Shown here: one piece after another, positions 10,864-21,621 of the stretch
Position numbering within the stretch: the first letter of the stretch is position 1
Layout: every line of letters starts with the position of its first letter
Source of the DNA: Codonopsis lanceolata
Lineage: Eukaryota > Streptophyta > Magnoliopsida > Asterales > Campanulaceae
Direction of reading: 5' to 3'
Assembly (NCBI GenBank): GCA_013146195.2
Contig: CM028379.1
Coordinates: forward strand, 104,791,226-104,855,225
Length of the DNA stretch: 64,000 nucleotides
The notes under the pieces: model-generated
The model's input: the letters and a program-made list of their open reading frames with translations, nothing else
Databases searched by the model: none
What the model was told of the DNA's origin: nothing
Program-made: the position numbers and the translations under genes

Positions 10864-12512
10864 AGTCGATAAGGATAATTAATTATGGAAATTTGTCAAT
10901 TATCTCACAACAATAGAACTGAACAAAATTAAGGGAACGTAGGTTGTGCTACTCGAAATCATAACCCTTTAACAGCATGACCTTTAGATTGGCCACAAAA
11001 AATTGTTGTCAGTTGTTGATTGATGTATTTTAGTCGCTCCATCCAAAATAATTGTTTAGATTTTCTTTTTGGTACCAAAATTATGGTCTTATTTAAAAAA
11101 TCTCTTTTTTAAATAACACTTTTACTACTATTTTTTTTATCTTTAATTATGAGTTAAATGCATATAATTTAAAAAAATATATATATATCAAATCAATATT
11201 AATAATTAAATTAATTATTTTTTTAATCCATGTATATATATATTATACGTGTGTTACCTCACTATTTGTATTTTAACATTTTTAAGGCTACCCTTCCAAT
11301 ATGGCAAATATGGACCTCATCCCCAAAATCAAACCCACACACAGAGACACTGACGTAGCAAAAACAAAACAAATAATACTGCCACCACGTAACTATTTTA
11401 ACCTGAAATCAAAGGGGGCGGGTGGAATAAGCAGTGAATTCACTGTTGCGAAGCAGTGTGGTTGTACTTGATAATGCAAAGTGCGGTTAACAGGCTACAG
11501 AGTGAGATCAAGAAAGACACAGTTGATCTCTCTCTCTCTCTCCAAAACGACGCACATGGGGTCAGTGATTCAAATTATAACTTTCCGGCCTCAACACGTG
11601 TCCGTAGCTTACACGGCAAGGCGCCAGTATTAGTCCTTTCCGTTTGCCACTCCCTATCTCCGATCCGGTATGTCCACACAACTTGCTTTTACATTTAACC
11701 CCCTGATCTCCTATCCATAATACCAACAAAAACAAAACAAAAAAAACTTTTCCGTTTCTATTTCACCTAAAATTTCTTCTGATGAATCAACAAAAATTTG
11801 ATAACAAATATCTCATCGTTGGAAGACATACAAATAAACCTTTCCGAAAAGGAAAAATACTAATCAACAAGGAGTCTTTTGTGAAAATCGTTTTACCGAT
11901 TCATGTTAAATCATAAAATAAAATCACAATTCAACTATCAATACACGTCGGATCAAAATAACCTTTTTAAATAAATTACTCGTAGTACGAGTTTTCTAAG
12001 TTTTTGCCATCAACGAAGTCGGTCTTTTTCTTTCCTTTTACTGTTCTTATCAGAACAGAAAGCGTGGTCTAAAATTGGAGGAAAAGATGTGAATTAATTG
12101 CATAAGTGCAAACAAAAATAGCTATCTGTGAACCGTATCATCGTACCACAGAATTGCAGCGACGCCAGTAGCGTGAAATGTTTAGCTAAAAACTCATGAA
12201 AGTGTGTTTTATTCAACTTTTCGCTTCTTCTTCAATTCAAATCGGATGGAACCTCAGAAAAGCTCTTCCATATACAACCGTTCAAACCAGAAGAAACATG
12301 GAGAGAGAAGGCTATACATGGACGAGTAGAAGGAACTAGAATATATCAACAAAAGTCACAAGAGAAATTAACGACAGATTAAAGATCACCTAGATAATAG
12401 TTAAATTAGTCGTAGCACTGTATAGACTACTGTTACTGGATTGAGCCACTTCAAAAGAAGCCATTGCTATGACGTGGTAGTTGCATTGCCCGTGTTTATT
12501 CTTGTTCGTTCT
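10864..12512. other. Intergenic, downstream of the KRP gene
   Basis: No gene is supported. 11030-11100 resembles one end of a mariner/Stowaway MITE ('gctccatccaaaataattg'). 11290-11700 is less AT-rich and not obviously transposon-derived. It contains a CT run (11527-11542) and an ABRE/G-box core ACACGTGTCC near 11596, so it could be an old promoter, but no open frame follows. The end nearest 12512 should hold the KRP 3' UTR, which cannot be delimited by eye. Confidence 0.5.
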
Positions 12513-12995
12513 TCATGGCTTAAGTTTAACCCACTCGTAGCGACCTTCCAATGGAAGGTCCTTCACAATATCGTAATTATACCTGCAAACCATTTAGATG
12601 TTACTTCTTAGCTCATATATACAGTATAATTTTTATTTACCCACTCAGGTTGTTTACAAGTACTTGAAACTCACTTTTTGGTAAATTGTTTGTGGATACT
12701 TTTCTCCGCAGCGGCAAAGAATTCATCGAGTTCGGCTTCAGGCGGCATCTTCTCCCCCATTGAAATCCGGCGAGATCTCGCCTCTGATGGTTTGGCTGTC
12801 GACTCCAGTCCGCCTGATTCTTCTTGAATTTCGTTTGGTGGTGTTGTCTCTCTCCTGTAAAATTACAAACCGCTATTTGCGAGTTAAACAGCAGTAATCA
12901 GATAGTGTTTTAAACGGAAGGACTTAAATAACGAGCCATTTTGGATCAGTTACTCCTTTTAAATTTTCAGAAAAGGAAGAGACGTAACCGGAAAA

Positions 12996-13035
<40 letters not shown>

Positions 13036-13579
13036 GAAAAATTTAATATAGCCATTTATAACCTTTCTCTCCTGTCCAATTTGTATCTCGATGTTTCGAT
13101 TTCAACACTCTCCCCCTGCAACAAGGAAACTCAAATTTCAAACGAAAAAAATAGATAAACATTAAAAATGGTACTATTAAAGTGTGAGAGATGAACTGTT
13201 CATGTACAATGGGAGAGAGAGAATTCCGAGATTCCTCACATACCTCTAGATCTGCGAATTTCAAACTCTCCTTCTCCATTGATCCATTACTTGAGCAACA
13301 CGAGCCAATCAGGTGATCAGAGCAAGTGCTGACGCACCGATCGCTCGAATCTTCTGGTGAAACTGAATTCTCCGGTATTACGTCGACTTGACTACGACTT
13401 CTAAGCTGAACTAACGACGAAGAGTAACTCAATTCTCCGACACTACCGACCTTTCTCCGTTTTTCGCCACCTGAATTTGCCGCTGCCATAGCCCGAGCTC
13501 TAGTCCTCACCCCGACCTGCGCAACCTCCATCACAGCAACCTCACCAAGTCCTTTACGCTTCCTCATGTACTTCCCCAT
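12513..13579 (-). CDS. KRP: Cyclin-dependent kinase inhibitor, KRP/ICK family
   Basis: Nuclear inhibitor that binds CDK-cyclin complexes and restrains the plant cell cycle. Four exons on the minus strand: 13244-13579, 13063-13115, 12675-12854 and 12513-12582 (stop TGA at 12513-12515). All introns are GT-AG and the joined frame is 639 bases, 212 residues, within the family's usual size. The start is MGKYMRKRKG, the conserved N-terminus of one KRP group, followed by VGVRTRARA (residues 22-30) and a basic EKRRKV nuclear-signal-like stretch (39-44). Exon 3 carries PPEAELDEFFAAAE (CDK/cyclin-contact region). Exon 4 gives YNYDIVKDLPLEGRYEWVKL, the family's C-terminal inhibitory signature. Exon 2 is only 53 bases. 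Intron 2 holds a (TA)n run (13000-13034). No lesion is visible; it is the only clear single-copy host gene outside transposons. Confidence 0.95.
13000..13034. repeat. (TA)n microsatellite in KRP intron 2
   Basis: 35 bp of alternating TA between exon 3 (ends 12854) and exon 2 (starts 13063). It is a likely length-variable site. Confidence 0.95.
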
Positions 13580-14308
13580 TTATCATTCTATTTTCTCTTT
13601 CTTCGATTGGAGTTTTCCGGTACTAACAACCTAGTAGAATTTTTCTCTCTTCTGGCACGCGAATTTCTGTGATAGTATCTTCTTATTCCGTGCTTTTTCT
13701 GTTTTGTTAGTTTTAGAGAGAGAGAGAGTAGTGGAGAAGGGGCTATGATGATGATGGGAACGACGCAGATGGCAGGGATTCCGTTGGCAGGGCTTTCGAT
13801 GGGCTCTTATTGGCTTGGGTGTTGTTTTGTGGTCCTCACTTTGTTTCAACGGGTGACGTTAACGGGCTTCTCTTGACGGCACTGTAACATAGATCTACGC
13901 CGTTCGATTTCTCTAGGCCGACCTTGTTTGCTACTCATATCTTGACAAGTGTCCATACATTTTGTGTATATCACCGGTATAGCCGGTTATGGGTGTGGTG
14001 AAACGGAAGTGAGTAGAGACGACCCGATCGTGCGGTTATGATCACATGTATTGCGTTCACAGCCCGTTTGGTAAGAAACTGGTCTTAAGCATCATTATTG
14101 TGTGTGCGTCTCTAATGACCAAACTGTCCCTGTAGTAATTTTTTTAAAACCGAACGTGCCCCTCCCGAATTTGTTATGCATGTTTCGATTGGTGGAAAAA
14201 GTTAACCAAGCCAAGTTCATTGATTTTGATATTTCAATACTTAATTAATATTGTTTTCGTTATAAAATAAATAACATTTTAGCAATTTACACACATATTA
14301 AGAAAAAA
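13580..14308 (-). promoter_or_regulatory. Upstream region and probable 5' UTR of KRP
   Basis: The first 150 bases upstream of the ATG (13580-13730) are pyrimidine-rich on the minus strand and include a (CT)7 run opposite 13715-13730, a common plant leader/Y-patch feature. No clear TATA box or E2F site was found. 13850-14100 is non-repetitive and GC-richer than the transposon DNA beyond, so is probably the promoter. From about 14200 it becomes AT-rich up to the Helitron end at 14309. Confidence 0.5.
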
Positions 14309-14725
14309 CTAGTTTTGTTAACCTTTGTGTTAAATACACGATCATTTCTTTTTATAATCTAAATCGTACATAAACAAAATATAAAGGATAAAAAATCTTA
14401 AATTATAAAATAAGAAGAATCAATTTATTAACAAATACACATCAGTATATCAATAATCATTATAGATTCTAAAAAATTTCCTTATAAATAACATTTGTTG
14501 TTTTATTAGTTGGTTTTTTTATCTTTACCGCATATCAATATCTTTAAATCAAAATAATACTCTAAAAGCGGCGACATATAACTCACGACTAAATACTGGT
14601 TTCTTAAAGAAGAGACCTACATGCAATTATTGACTTTAGCACTTGTTAATTGTCATTACATATGAAACCAACAATGAAAATTGTCTTATCTGGAACTTGA
14701 AAGTCAGCCTTACATTAGATGAAAG

Positions 14726-14839
14726 TTTTTTTTTTTTTTTTGGTAGACCTTTTTCCTAAGGGGGCATGGGAAGTGATTGAACCTGAGACCTCACATTTTG
14801 TAAAGTCTCAACTCTACTACTGGGCTACCCCTTAGGGTC
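14726..14839 (-). mobile_element. tRNA-derived SINE with target duplication
   Basis: On the minus strand it starts CCTAAGGGGTAGCCCAGTAG (box A-like), has AGGTTCAATCAC (box B-like) about 45 bases on, and ends in an A tail (the T run 14726-14741 on the plus strand). Flanks TACATTAGATGAAAG (14711-14725) and TACGTCAGATGGAG (14840-14853) are a diverged target duplication. The related Helitron at 18477-20241 has the single, unoccupied site ('tacatcagatagag', about 18831), so this is a real insertion. Confidence 0.85.
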
Positions 14840-15294
14840 TACGTCAGATGGAGTTAATTTTCCCCAACATTCCTACCTTTCAAAAAATTTGTTTCAACAA
14901 TGTGATCCTGAAGATCTATGATGATTAATCGTGCTCAATTGCACAATGCAGCATGGTCAATGTTTCTCAATAGCATTACTGGAACACCAATTTTAAGTGT
15001 CAATCCATGACCTGACAACCCCGAACACTTTGTACTATTCAAAAACTCTCTATAACGAATGTCTTCGAACAAACTTGAATTTTTTCCGCCATGCAAATAG
15101 AATCAGAACTCAAATAAGTTCTTCATTTTGAATGTTTACTTTTATTAAATTATATATATTTGTATTTTATGAATAAAGGAATTTCTGATAAGAAAATAAG
15201 CTAAAATCAAAATAACGAAATTATTTTTACCATTAACTATTATTTTTGTTCCGTAAATTATTTTGATTTTACTAACTTCCATTATATATTTTTT

Positions 15295-15965
15295 GTTTTA
15301 TTGACTTCGTAACTATTATTTTTGTTTTATTTTTAAGAATTAGTTTTACGAAATACTTTTGTTTCGTAAATTATTTTTCTTATTTTACTAACCTTAGTTT
15401 AAATTGTTTTTGTTTTATTGACTCTGTAATTATTATTTTTGTTCCATCAAGTATTTTTTATTTTACTAACGTATTTTTATTTTACATAACTATTTTTAAG
15501 AATTTATTTTAAACTTTTGTTCTGTAAATTAATTTTATAATTCTACTAACCTCAGTTTAAATTATTTTTGTTTTATTGACTCTGTAACTATTATTTTTGT
15601 TCCATCAAATAATTTTATTTTACTAATGTATGTTTGTTTTACATAACTATTTTTAAGAATTTGTTTTAAACTTTTGTTCCGTAAATTATTTTTATTATTT
15701 TAGTAACCTCAGTTTAAATTGTTTTTGTTTTATTGACTCTGTAGCTATTTTTTTTGTTCCATCAAATATTTTTATTTTACTAATGTATTTTTGTTTTACA
15801 CATATATTTTTAAGAATTTGCTTTAAACTTTTGTTCCGTAAATTATTTTATTTTACTAACCTCCGCATTAAATTATTTTTGTTTTGTTGATTCTGTAACT
15901 TTTATTTTAATAGTGACGTGTTCCATAAATTATTTTTTATTTTACTAACCTCTTATATTTTTATT
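15295..15965. repeat. Tandem array, about 157-bp unit, in Helitron copy 1
   Basis: About four and a half units marked by 'attgactctgtaac' at roughly 15300, 15420, 15578, 15735 and 15889, with spacing near 155-158 after a shorter first unit. Each unit contains T-rich phrases such as 'tttttgttttattgac' and 'ttgttccgtaaatta'. The same array in the same order is in Helitron copy 2. Confidence 0.85.
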
Positions 15966-16972
15966 TTATTGACTCCGGAACTATTATTTTTGTTTTAGTT
16001 ACTATTTTTTATATTTAAAGAGAGAAAAATGTTTAAATATAATTAAAATAGTGGAGATGGTGGTGATGAGAGAAAATAGGGAGGAGACGAGAGAGAGAAA
16101 GAGAAAGAGAGAAAATAGAGAGAGGATAGGAGTGAGAAAAAGTGAAATGGTAACTTAAAAGTCAATAATTATAACGAGAGAGTGTGTGTGTAATAGGTAT
16201 TATAGTCACAATATGCTTTACAACACATTATTAATTATATTTCTTAATCATTGTGTTTGGTCTACTAGAAACATTTATCTTGGACGGAAGGAGTAGTATT
16301 TTTTTCTCTTTCCACTCAACTACTCTCTTTTAACAATATTTAATTTGACCGTACTCTCTCCCAAAAACAAAATGTCACAAAATAAATGACATTTTCGAAT
16401 TTCAAGATAAATTTATCTACATTTTGCCAAAATTGTTCATATTAATTACTCTATAATTAAATGATGTATTAAGAATGTTTTAATGCATTGAAATATTTTT
16501 TTTTAAAGTAGAAGGTGGATTAGTACTTTTATAAGGCTTAAATTACAATTTGGTCACCCTACCTTCCAGCTTTTTTTCATTTAGATCACTCTACTTTTTT
16601 TTCCAATTTAATCATTATACTTGGCTTTATTTTCACGTTCATCACTCTATCCAATTTTTTAGATGGAAAACTTTTTAAAAAAATAAAAACTCGAAAATGC
16701 CCCCACTTAATGCAATTGGATCCTCTTTTTTAATCAAATTTTGACTTTTAAAAAAATAAAAACCCCGAAAATTCCCCTACACCATCTTCTTCTTCTCACC
16801 ATCTCCACTAACCCACATCGGCTGAGCCCGATCTCCACCATCACTCAGCTCACATCGGCATCTTTAGATTAATTTTTCCTATCTTTAGAACTCCGCTTTA
16901 GAACTCCTTTCTGATTCCACTTATGAAAATTGTAACATTACGGATACAAGTTACATACAATCAAAAAATTCC

Positions 16973-17376
16973 TCACTTTCCGAGAACAAAGTTAGTGGCA
17001 AAATCCCAAGCATTGTAGTTAACTGGATTGGCAGGGTGGTCGGCGAGGTTCTCCAACGGGCCCTTTCCCGTGACTATGGCCTGAACAAAGAATCCGAACA
17101 TCGAAAACATGGCCAAGCTTCCACCTGGGTACAATGGATCAACAACCTCACCAAGTGGCCCACTAGCAATTATGTATCCTTCGACAGCACCCATTAAGAT
17201 AACTTGGGTGGCCAGATTGCCAAAATGCTTTGTGCGTGAACCAAACTGGGGTTACCCAAATAGTCTAGGCCACCCTCTCCAAAGATCTGAGCTCCAACCT
17301 TGAACCAAACTATCTCACCAAACTTAACACCGTTGCGAGATAGAAGCTCGGGGAAAACGCAACCAAGAGCACCAAC
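16973..17376 (-). pseudogene. Lhcb1/2-type chlorophyll a/b-binding protein, truncated copy
   Basis: The C-terminal half of an LHCII antenna protein. On the minus strand it reads ALGCVFPELLSRNGVKFGE, then GGLDYLGNPSLVHAQS, then, after a one-base deletion near 17209, MGAVEGY...GPLGEVVDPLYPGG and AMFSMFGFFVQAIVTGKGPL. It ends FVLGK with a TGA at about 16973 and apparent 3' UTR beyond. Between DPLYPGGS and LAMFSMF an in-frame piece of about 25 residues present in LHCII (the FDPLGLA... segment up to the third helix) is missing. The N-terminal half and transit peptide are absent. It lies wholly inside the Mutator-like element, so it is a captured, non-functional copy. Confidence 0.92.
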
Positions 17377-17783
17377 TGGAGCTTGGGTTCTGCTCGACCG
17401 GCATCACCTCGCTTACGCTGCCATTGAAGAGTTCTTCGAAATTATATACGATTATGGCGAAATCGGATATGTCTGCCAATGAGTTTTCGCCGATTTTGGT
17501 CTATGAGTTTTCACCAGCTGTTATGGTGGATGGCGAAGCTGGGTTCATGCGATGATGACGGAGTGCTTAGGAACTGAGATTTGTCAGGATCTAGGGTTGT
17601 AGACGAAGAAAAGAGAGATAGATGGGAGATGAAGAGACGAGACATGATTGGGAAATTGGCTGGAGATGATAGTAGATGAGGGGGGGTCGGTAATGGAGCA
17701 GGGGCGGATTTGACCGGAGATGGAGCAGGAAAGAGGCCGTTGGCCGCTGGACGTGCGTGGAGGCTGGAAATCAATGTTAGAGA

Positions 17784-17785
<2 letters not shown>

Positions 17786-17810
<25 letters not shown>
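17786..17810. repeat. (TA)n microsatellite
   Basis: Short TA run in the right part of the Mutator-like element. Confidence 0.9.
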
Positions 17811-17814
<4 letters not shown>

Positions 17815-18476
17815 GAGAGATATTTTGGGAATATAAATTAAATATTAATAATTTGATCATTTAGTTTGACCCCTTAACTATTAATATTTTAAACTGAAAA
17901 CCCTTAACATTAGTAAGGACATTTTGGTCATTTCAAACCGTTCCATCCATCTAACTAACATAAATAATCCTCAGTGATCTTATTGACTTGATTTGCCAAG
18001 TATAGTCACTAAATTGAGAAAAAAAAAATAGAGTTATCTAAATGAAAAAAAACTAGAAAATAGGGTGACCAAATTGCTATTTAAGCTTTTTTTATTAAAA
18101 AAAAAAAGTAGATGGTGGATTAGTATTTTTATAAATTTTTTATAACGTATTAACGTGTATGCAAATCTCTAAAAATCATTTGTTTTGAGACGACTAAAAT
18201 AGTAAATAAGACCGTTTTTGACAAAATATGGATATTATTTATCTTAGGGCAAAAAACTTTGCTAAAATATCTTTTATATTTGGGACGGAGGTACTATGGA
18301 TCGATTGACTAAACCTTTTTTCTTCTAAAATGGCTTTCCATGAAATAAAAAGAACCTGAGAGAAGTCACTTACTGGAGGAATCAAACTGAATACAGGTCA
18401 ATCGAGTAATCTAGCATTTATCATCACTCAATCAATGTCGAGCTGAACGCCTGAACCATGCAATTTAATAAGTCAA

Positions 18477-20241
18477 CTAGTTTTTTAACCCGTGCGTTAA
18501 ACGCACGTCAACTAAATTATACATTAAAAAAATAAGGATGATAGGTTTATTAACAATTACACATAAGTATATCACTAATCATTATAGATTCTAAAAAATT
18601 TTCTTATACACAATATTAATTGTCTTATTAGTTGGTTTTTTATCTTCACCGCATATCAATATCTTCAAATCAAAATAATTTGTTACTCTACAAACTACGA
18701 CATATATTGTTCATGGCTAAATACTGGTTTTTTTTTTTTTTTTCAAAAAGAGACCTACATGCAATTATTGATTGTCATTGTATATAATATCAACAATGTA
18801 AATTGTCATCTCTGGAACTTCAAAGTCAATTTTACATCAGATAGAGTTAATAAAAATCTTGAGATAAAAATATTTTCTCCAACATTGCTTCCTTTCAAAA
18901 TTTGTGTTTAAACAATGTGATCCTCAAAATTTATAATGATTAGTCTTGCTCAATTGCACAACCCTACAGCATGGTCAATGTTTCTTAATAGCATTACTGG
19001 AACACTAATTTTAAGTGTCAATTCATGGCCTGACAACCCCGAACACTTTATACTATTCAAAAACTCCGTATAATGAATGTCTTCGAACAAACTTGAATTT
19101 TTTCCGCCCTGCAAATAGAATCTGAACTCAAATAAGTTCTTTATTTTGAATTATTGCTTTTATTAAATTATATTTGTATTTTATGAATAAAGAAATTTCT
19201 TAGAAGAAAATAAGCTAAAATAAAAATAACGAAATTATTTTTATTGTTAACTATAATTTTTGTTTGTAAATTATTTTGATTTTAATAACTTTTCTTATAT
19301 TTTTTGTTTTATTGACTTCGTAACTATTATTTTGTTTTATTTTTAAGAATTAGTTTTACAGAAAAAATTTGTTTCGTAATTTTTTATTATTATTTTTCTA
19401 ACCTTAGTTTAAATTATTTTATTTTATTGACTCTGTAACTATTATTTTTGTTCTATCAAATATTTTTATTTTACTAACGTATGTTTGTTTTACATAACTG
19501 TTTTTAATAATTTGTTTTAAACTTTTGTTCCGTAAATTATTTTTATAAGTTTACTAACCTCGGTTTAAGTTATTTTTGTTTTATTGACTCCGTAACTATT
19601 ATTTTTGTTCCATCAAATATTTGTATTTAACTAATGTATTTTTGTTTTACATAGCTATTTTTAAGAATTTGTTTTAAAATTTTGTTCTGTAAATTTTTTT
19701 CATATTTTAGTAACCTCAATTTAAATTGTTTTTCGTTTTTATTGACTTTGTAACTATTATTTTTGTTCCATCAAATATTTTTATTTTACTAACGTATTTT
19801 TGTTTTACATATATATTTTTAAGAATTTGTTTTAAACTTTTGTTCTATAAATTATTTTATTTTACTAACCTCCGCGTTAAATTATTTTTGTTTTGTTGAT
19901 TCAGTAACTTTTATTTTTATAGTGGTTTGTTCCATAAATTATTTTTATTTTACTAACCTCTTATATTTTTGTTTTCTTGACTCCTGAACTATTATTTTTG
20001 TTTTAGTTACTATTTTTTATGTTCAAAGAGAGAAAAATGCTTAAGCATAATTAGAGAGATGAGATGGTGATGATGAGTGAGAAAATAGAGAGGAAACAAG
20101 AGTGAGAAAGAGAAATACATCTAAAGAAGGTAGGAGAGAGAAAGAGTGAAATAGAAGCTCAAAAATCAAAAATTCAAAAGTGAGATTTTGGAGGGAGAAA
20201 TCTACCCTTGCCATTATATATATATATATTAGTAGAGAAGA
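18477..20241 (-). mobile_element. Non-autonomous Helitron, copy 2 (both ends present)
   Basis: On the minus strand it begins TCTTCTCTACTAATATATAT at 20241 (TC start, preceded by A). It ends in a hairpin, CGTGCGTTTAACGCACG, followed by GGTTAAAAAACTAG at 18477 and then T. TC...CTAG ends, a 3' hairpin and insertion between A and T define Helitrons (known family trait). The 1765-bp body has no open frame, is T-rich with a 157-bp tandem array (19300-19960), and is collinear with copy 1 at 14309-16185. Confidence 0.85.
19300..19965. repeat. Tandem array, about 157-bp unit, in Helitron copy 2
   Basis: Units marked by 'ttgactc.gtaac' near 19318, 19428, 19587, 19742 and 19898, matching the array of copy 1 unit for unit. 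The array therefore existed before the two copies separated. Confidence 0.85.
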
Positions 20242-20684
20242 TAGAGATTTTAACTTTTCTATTTCAACTTCCATATAAATAAGATAAAAATTTAAGTAAG
20301 ATGGTTTTACGGATATTTTTTATAAGATAAATATATTTTATATAATTTATCGTGTGTTGGTGGATTGAAATGTAAGAGAATGAACTTCGTCTTACAAATT
20401 AAGATTTATAGGATCATGTTACAAGAGAATTAATTTATAAATAACTAGTAATGCACCCACGCGATGCACGGTTTGTATACGCACTTAAAATCATATACTC
20501 AATTAAAGTTAAATAATATGTAATTAAAACTTTTATATAAACTAAATAAAGAGTAAAATTAATAAACATTAATACGAACAAAATATACACATGCGATGTA
20601 CGACCTCAATATCGATATAAAGAAAATAATTTAAAACATTAATAATAACAAGATAAGTAAATAATTGTAACGTAAAGATAAAAA

Positions 20685-20691
<7 letters not shown>

Positions 20692-20717
<26 letters not shown>
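20692..20717. repeat. (TA)n microsatellite
   Basis: Pure TA run in the AT-rich segment between the two Helitron-like ends. Confidence 0.9.
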
Positions 20718-20722
<5 letters not shown>

Positions 20723-21229
20723 TAACACAAAGATAAAATAAATAATAGAAAAACACATAAGTAATTAGTATAAATTTTGGGATACTTTTTTAAATATAAT
20801 ATTTTTTTCATTGAACATGTACGATTATAAATTACTATCACATAAAAAAAATTCGAAGACCTTTAGTATTAATTATAGACAAAGTGACTTACAAATGGTC
20901 ACGGCAAAAAATATTTTTTCCAAAGACGCCCTAAATTAGAAAAAGATTGACCATGACTTATATCTAATATTGACATTGCATAAAACAAAATCAGCGAAAA
21001 CTATATTTGCAAATATGAAAGGAAGTCTACGATCAAAAAGTTTGAGTGACATTCTTGCGATAACGACATTACAACCATAATTATCCATAAAGCAACTTGT
21101 TCTTCTAAAACATAATTTCCAAGCATTGTAATAATCAATCTCACGTTGTTACATAATATTTTGGATTGGTCTATGTTACGAAGCAACATTGTTGGTAACA
21201 AAAAAATTGTCCCACTAAAAACTTTATAA

Positions 21230-21440
21230 TAATATTATTATTACTACTACTATTATTATTATTATTATTATTATTACTATTAAATATCAAAATCCCTTCA
21301 AAATTTTCATTCATGAATGATCTCAAAAGAAACATTCAATTCATAAAATCTAAAGTTAATCTTTTCATATTAAATTTTTTAAAATTTAACCTTTAAACTT
21401 TTATAAAATTGTTGTAGTAATATTAGTTGTAGTAATAGTG

Positions 21441-21476
<36 letters not shown>

Positions 21477-21585
21477 TATTATTATTACCACTATTAAAAA
21501 TAATAATGAAAATAACAATAATAACAAAAAAAAATTGATGCTATTTTTATAATAATAATTATTATTATTACTATTATTTTAGTTG

Positions 21586-21620
<35 letters not shown>
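21230..21620. repeat. ATT/AAT microsatellite cluster with TA run
   Basis: (ATT)n at about 21240-21285, the complementary (AAT)n at about 21440-21478, more of both to 21580, then TA (21589-21617). The two trinucleotide arrays are complementary and about 170 bp apart, so they could form a hairpin. Confidence 0.9.

Positions 21621-21621
<1 letters not shown>

Larger units (their letters stand above)
14309..16185 (-). mobile_element. Non-autonomous Helitron, copy 1 (5' end lost)
   Basis: Collinear with the better-preserved Helitron at 18477-20241. The 3' end (minus strand) is CTAG at 14309-14312 next to a decayed hairpin ('gttaacctttgtgttaaatacac'-like). Body matches start with 'catcagtatatcaataatcattatagat' against 'cataagtatatcactaatcattatagat' in copy 2. 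Similarity stops near 16185, without the TC 5' terminus that copy 2 keeps. It contains a tandem array (about 15300-15960) and a SINE (14726-14839). No coding sequence. Confidence 0.7.
16536..18086. mobile_element. Mutator-like element carrying a host-gene copy (Pack-MULE)
   Basis: Terminal inverted repeats of about 90 bp: 16536-16625 starts GCTTAAATTACAATTTGGTC, and 17995-18086 reads on the minus strand GCTTAAATAGCAATTTGGTC. Both continue with 'accct...tttttttcatttagat' and end 'atacttggc'. Long TIRs, no transposase and an internal host-gene fragment fit a Pack-MULE. A clean 9-bp duplication is not visible. Instead a 30-bp phrase ('aaagtagaaggtggattag...') precedes the left TIR at 16506 and recurs about 20 bp beyond the right TIR at 18107. 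17400-17780 contains further GC-richer, gene-like sequence of unknown source. Confidence 0.75.
16354..18291. mobile_element. Possible Stowaway-like MITE split by a Mutator-like element
   Basis: The left end TA|CTCTCTCCCAAAAAC (16352 on) and right end GGGACGGAG|GTA (18282-18293) resemble the degenerate ends of mariner/Stowaway MITEs, with TA-type flanks. The Mutator-like element 16536-18086 lies inside. End similarity is moderate, so this is tentative. Confidence 0.35.

Noticed and set aside
13043..13240. C-terminal extension of the KRP exon-1 frame (residues after 112)
   Set aside because: This is read-through into intron 1; the GT-AG splice to 13115 restores the family's conserved frame.
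16973..17194. Functional light-harvesting protein gene
   Set aside because: It lacks the N-terminal half, has a one-base deletion and an internal loss, and is inside a transposon.
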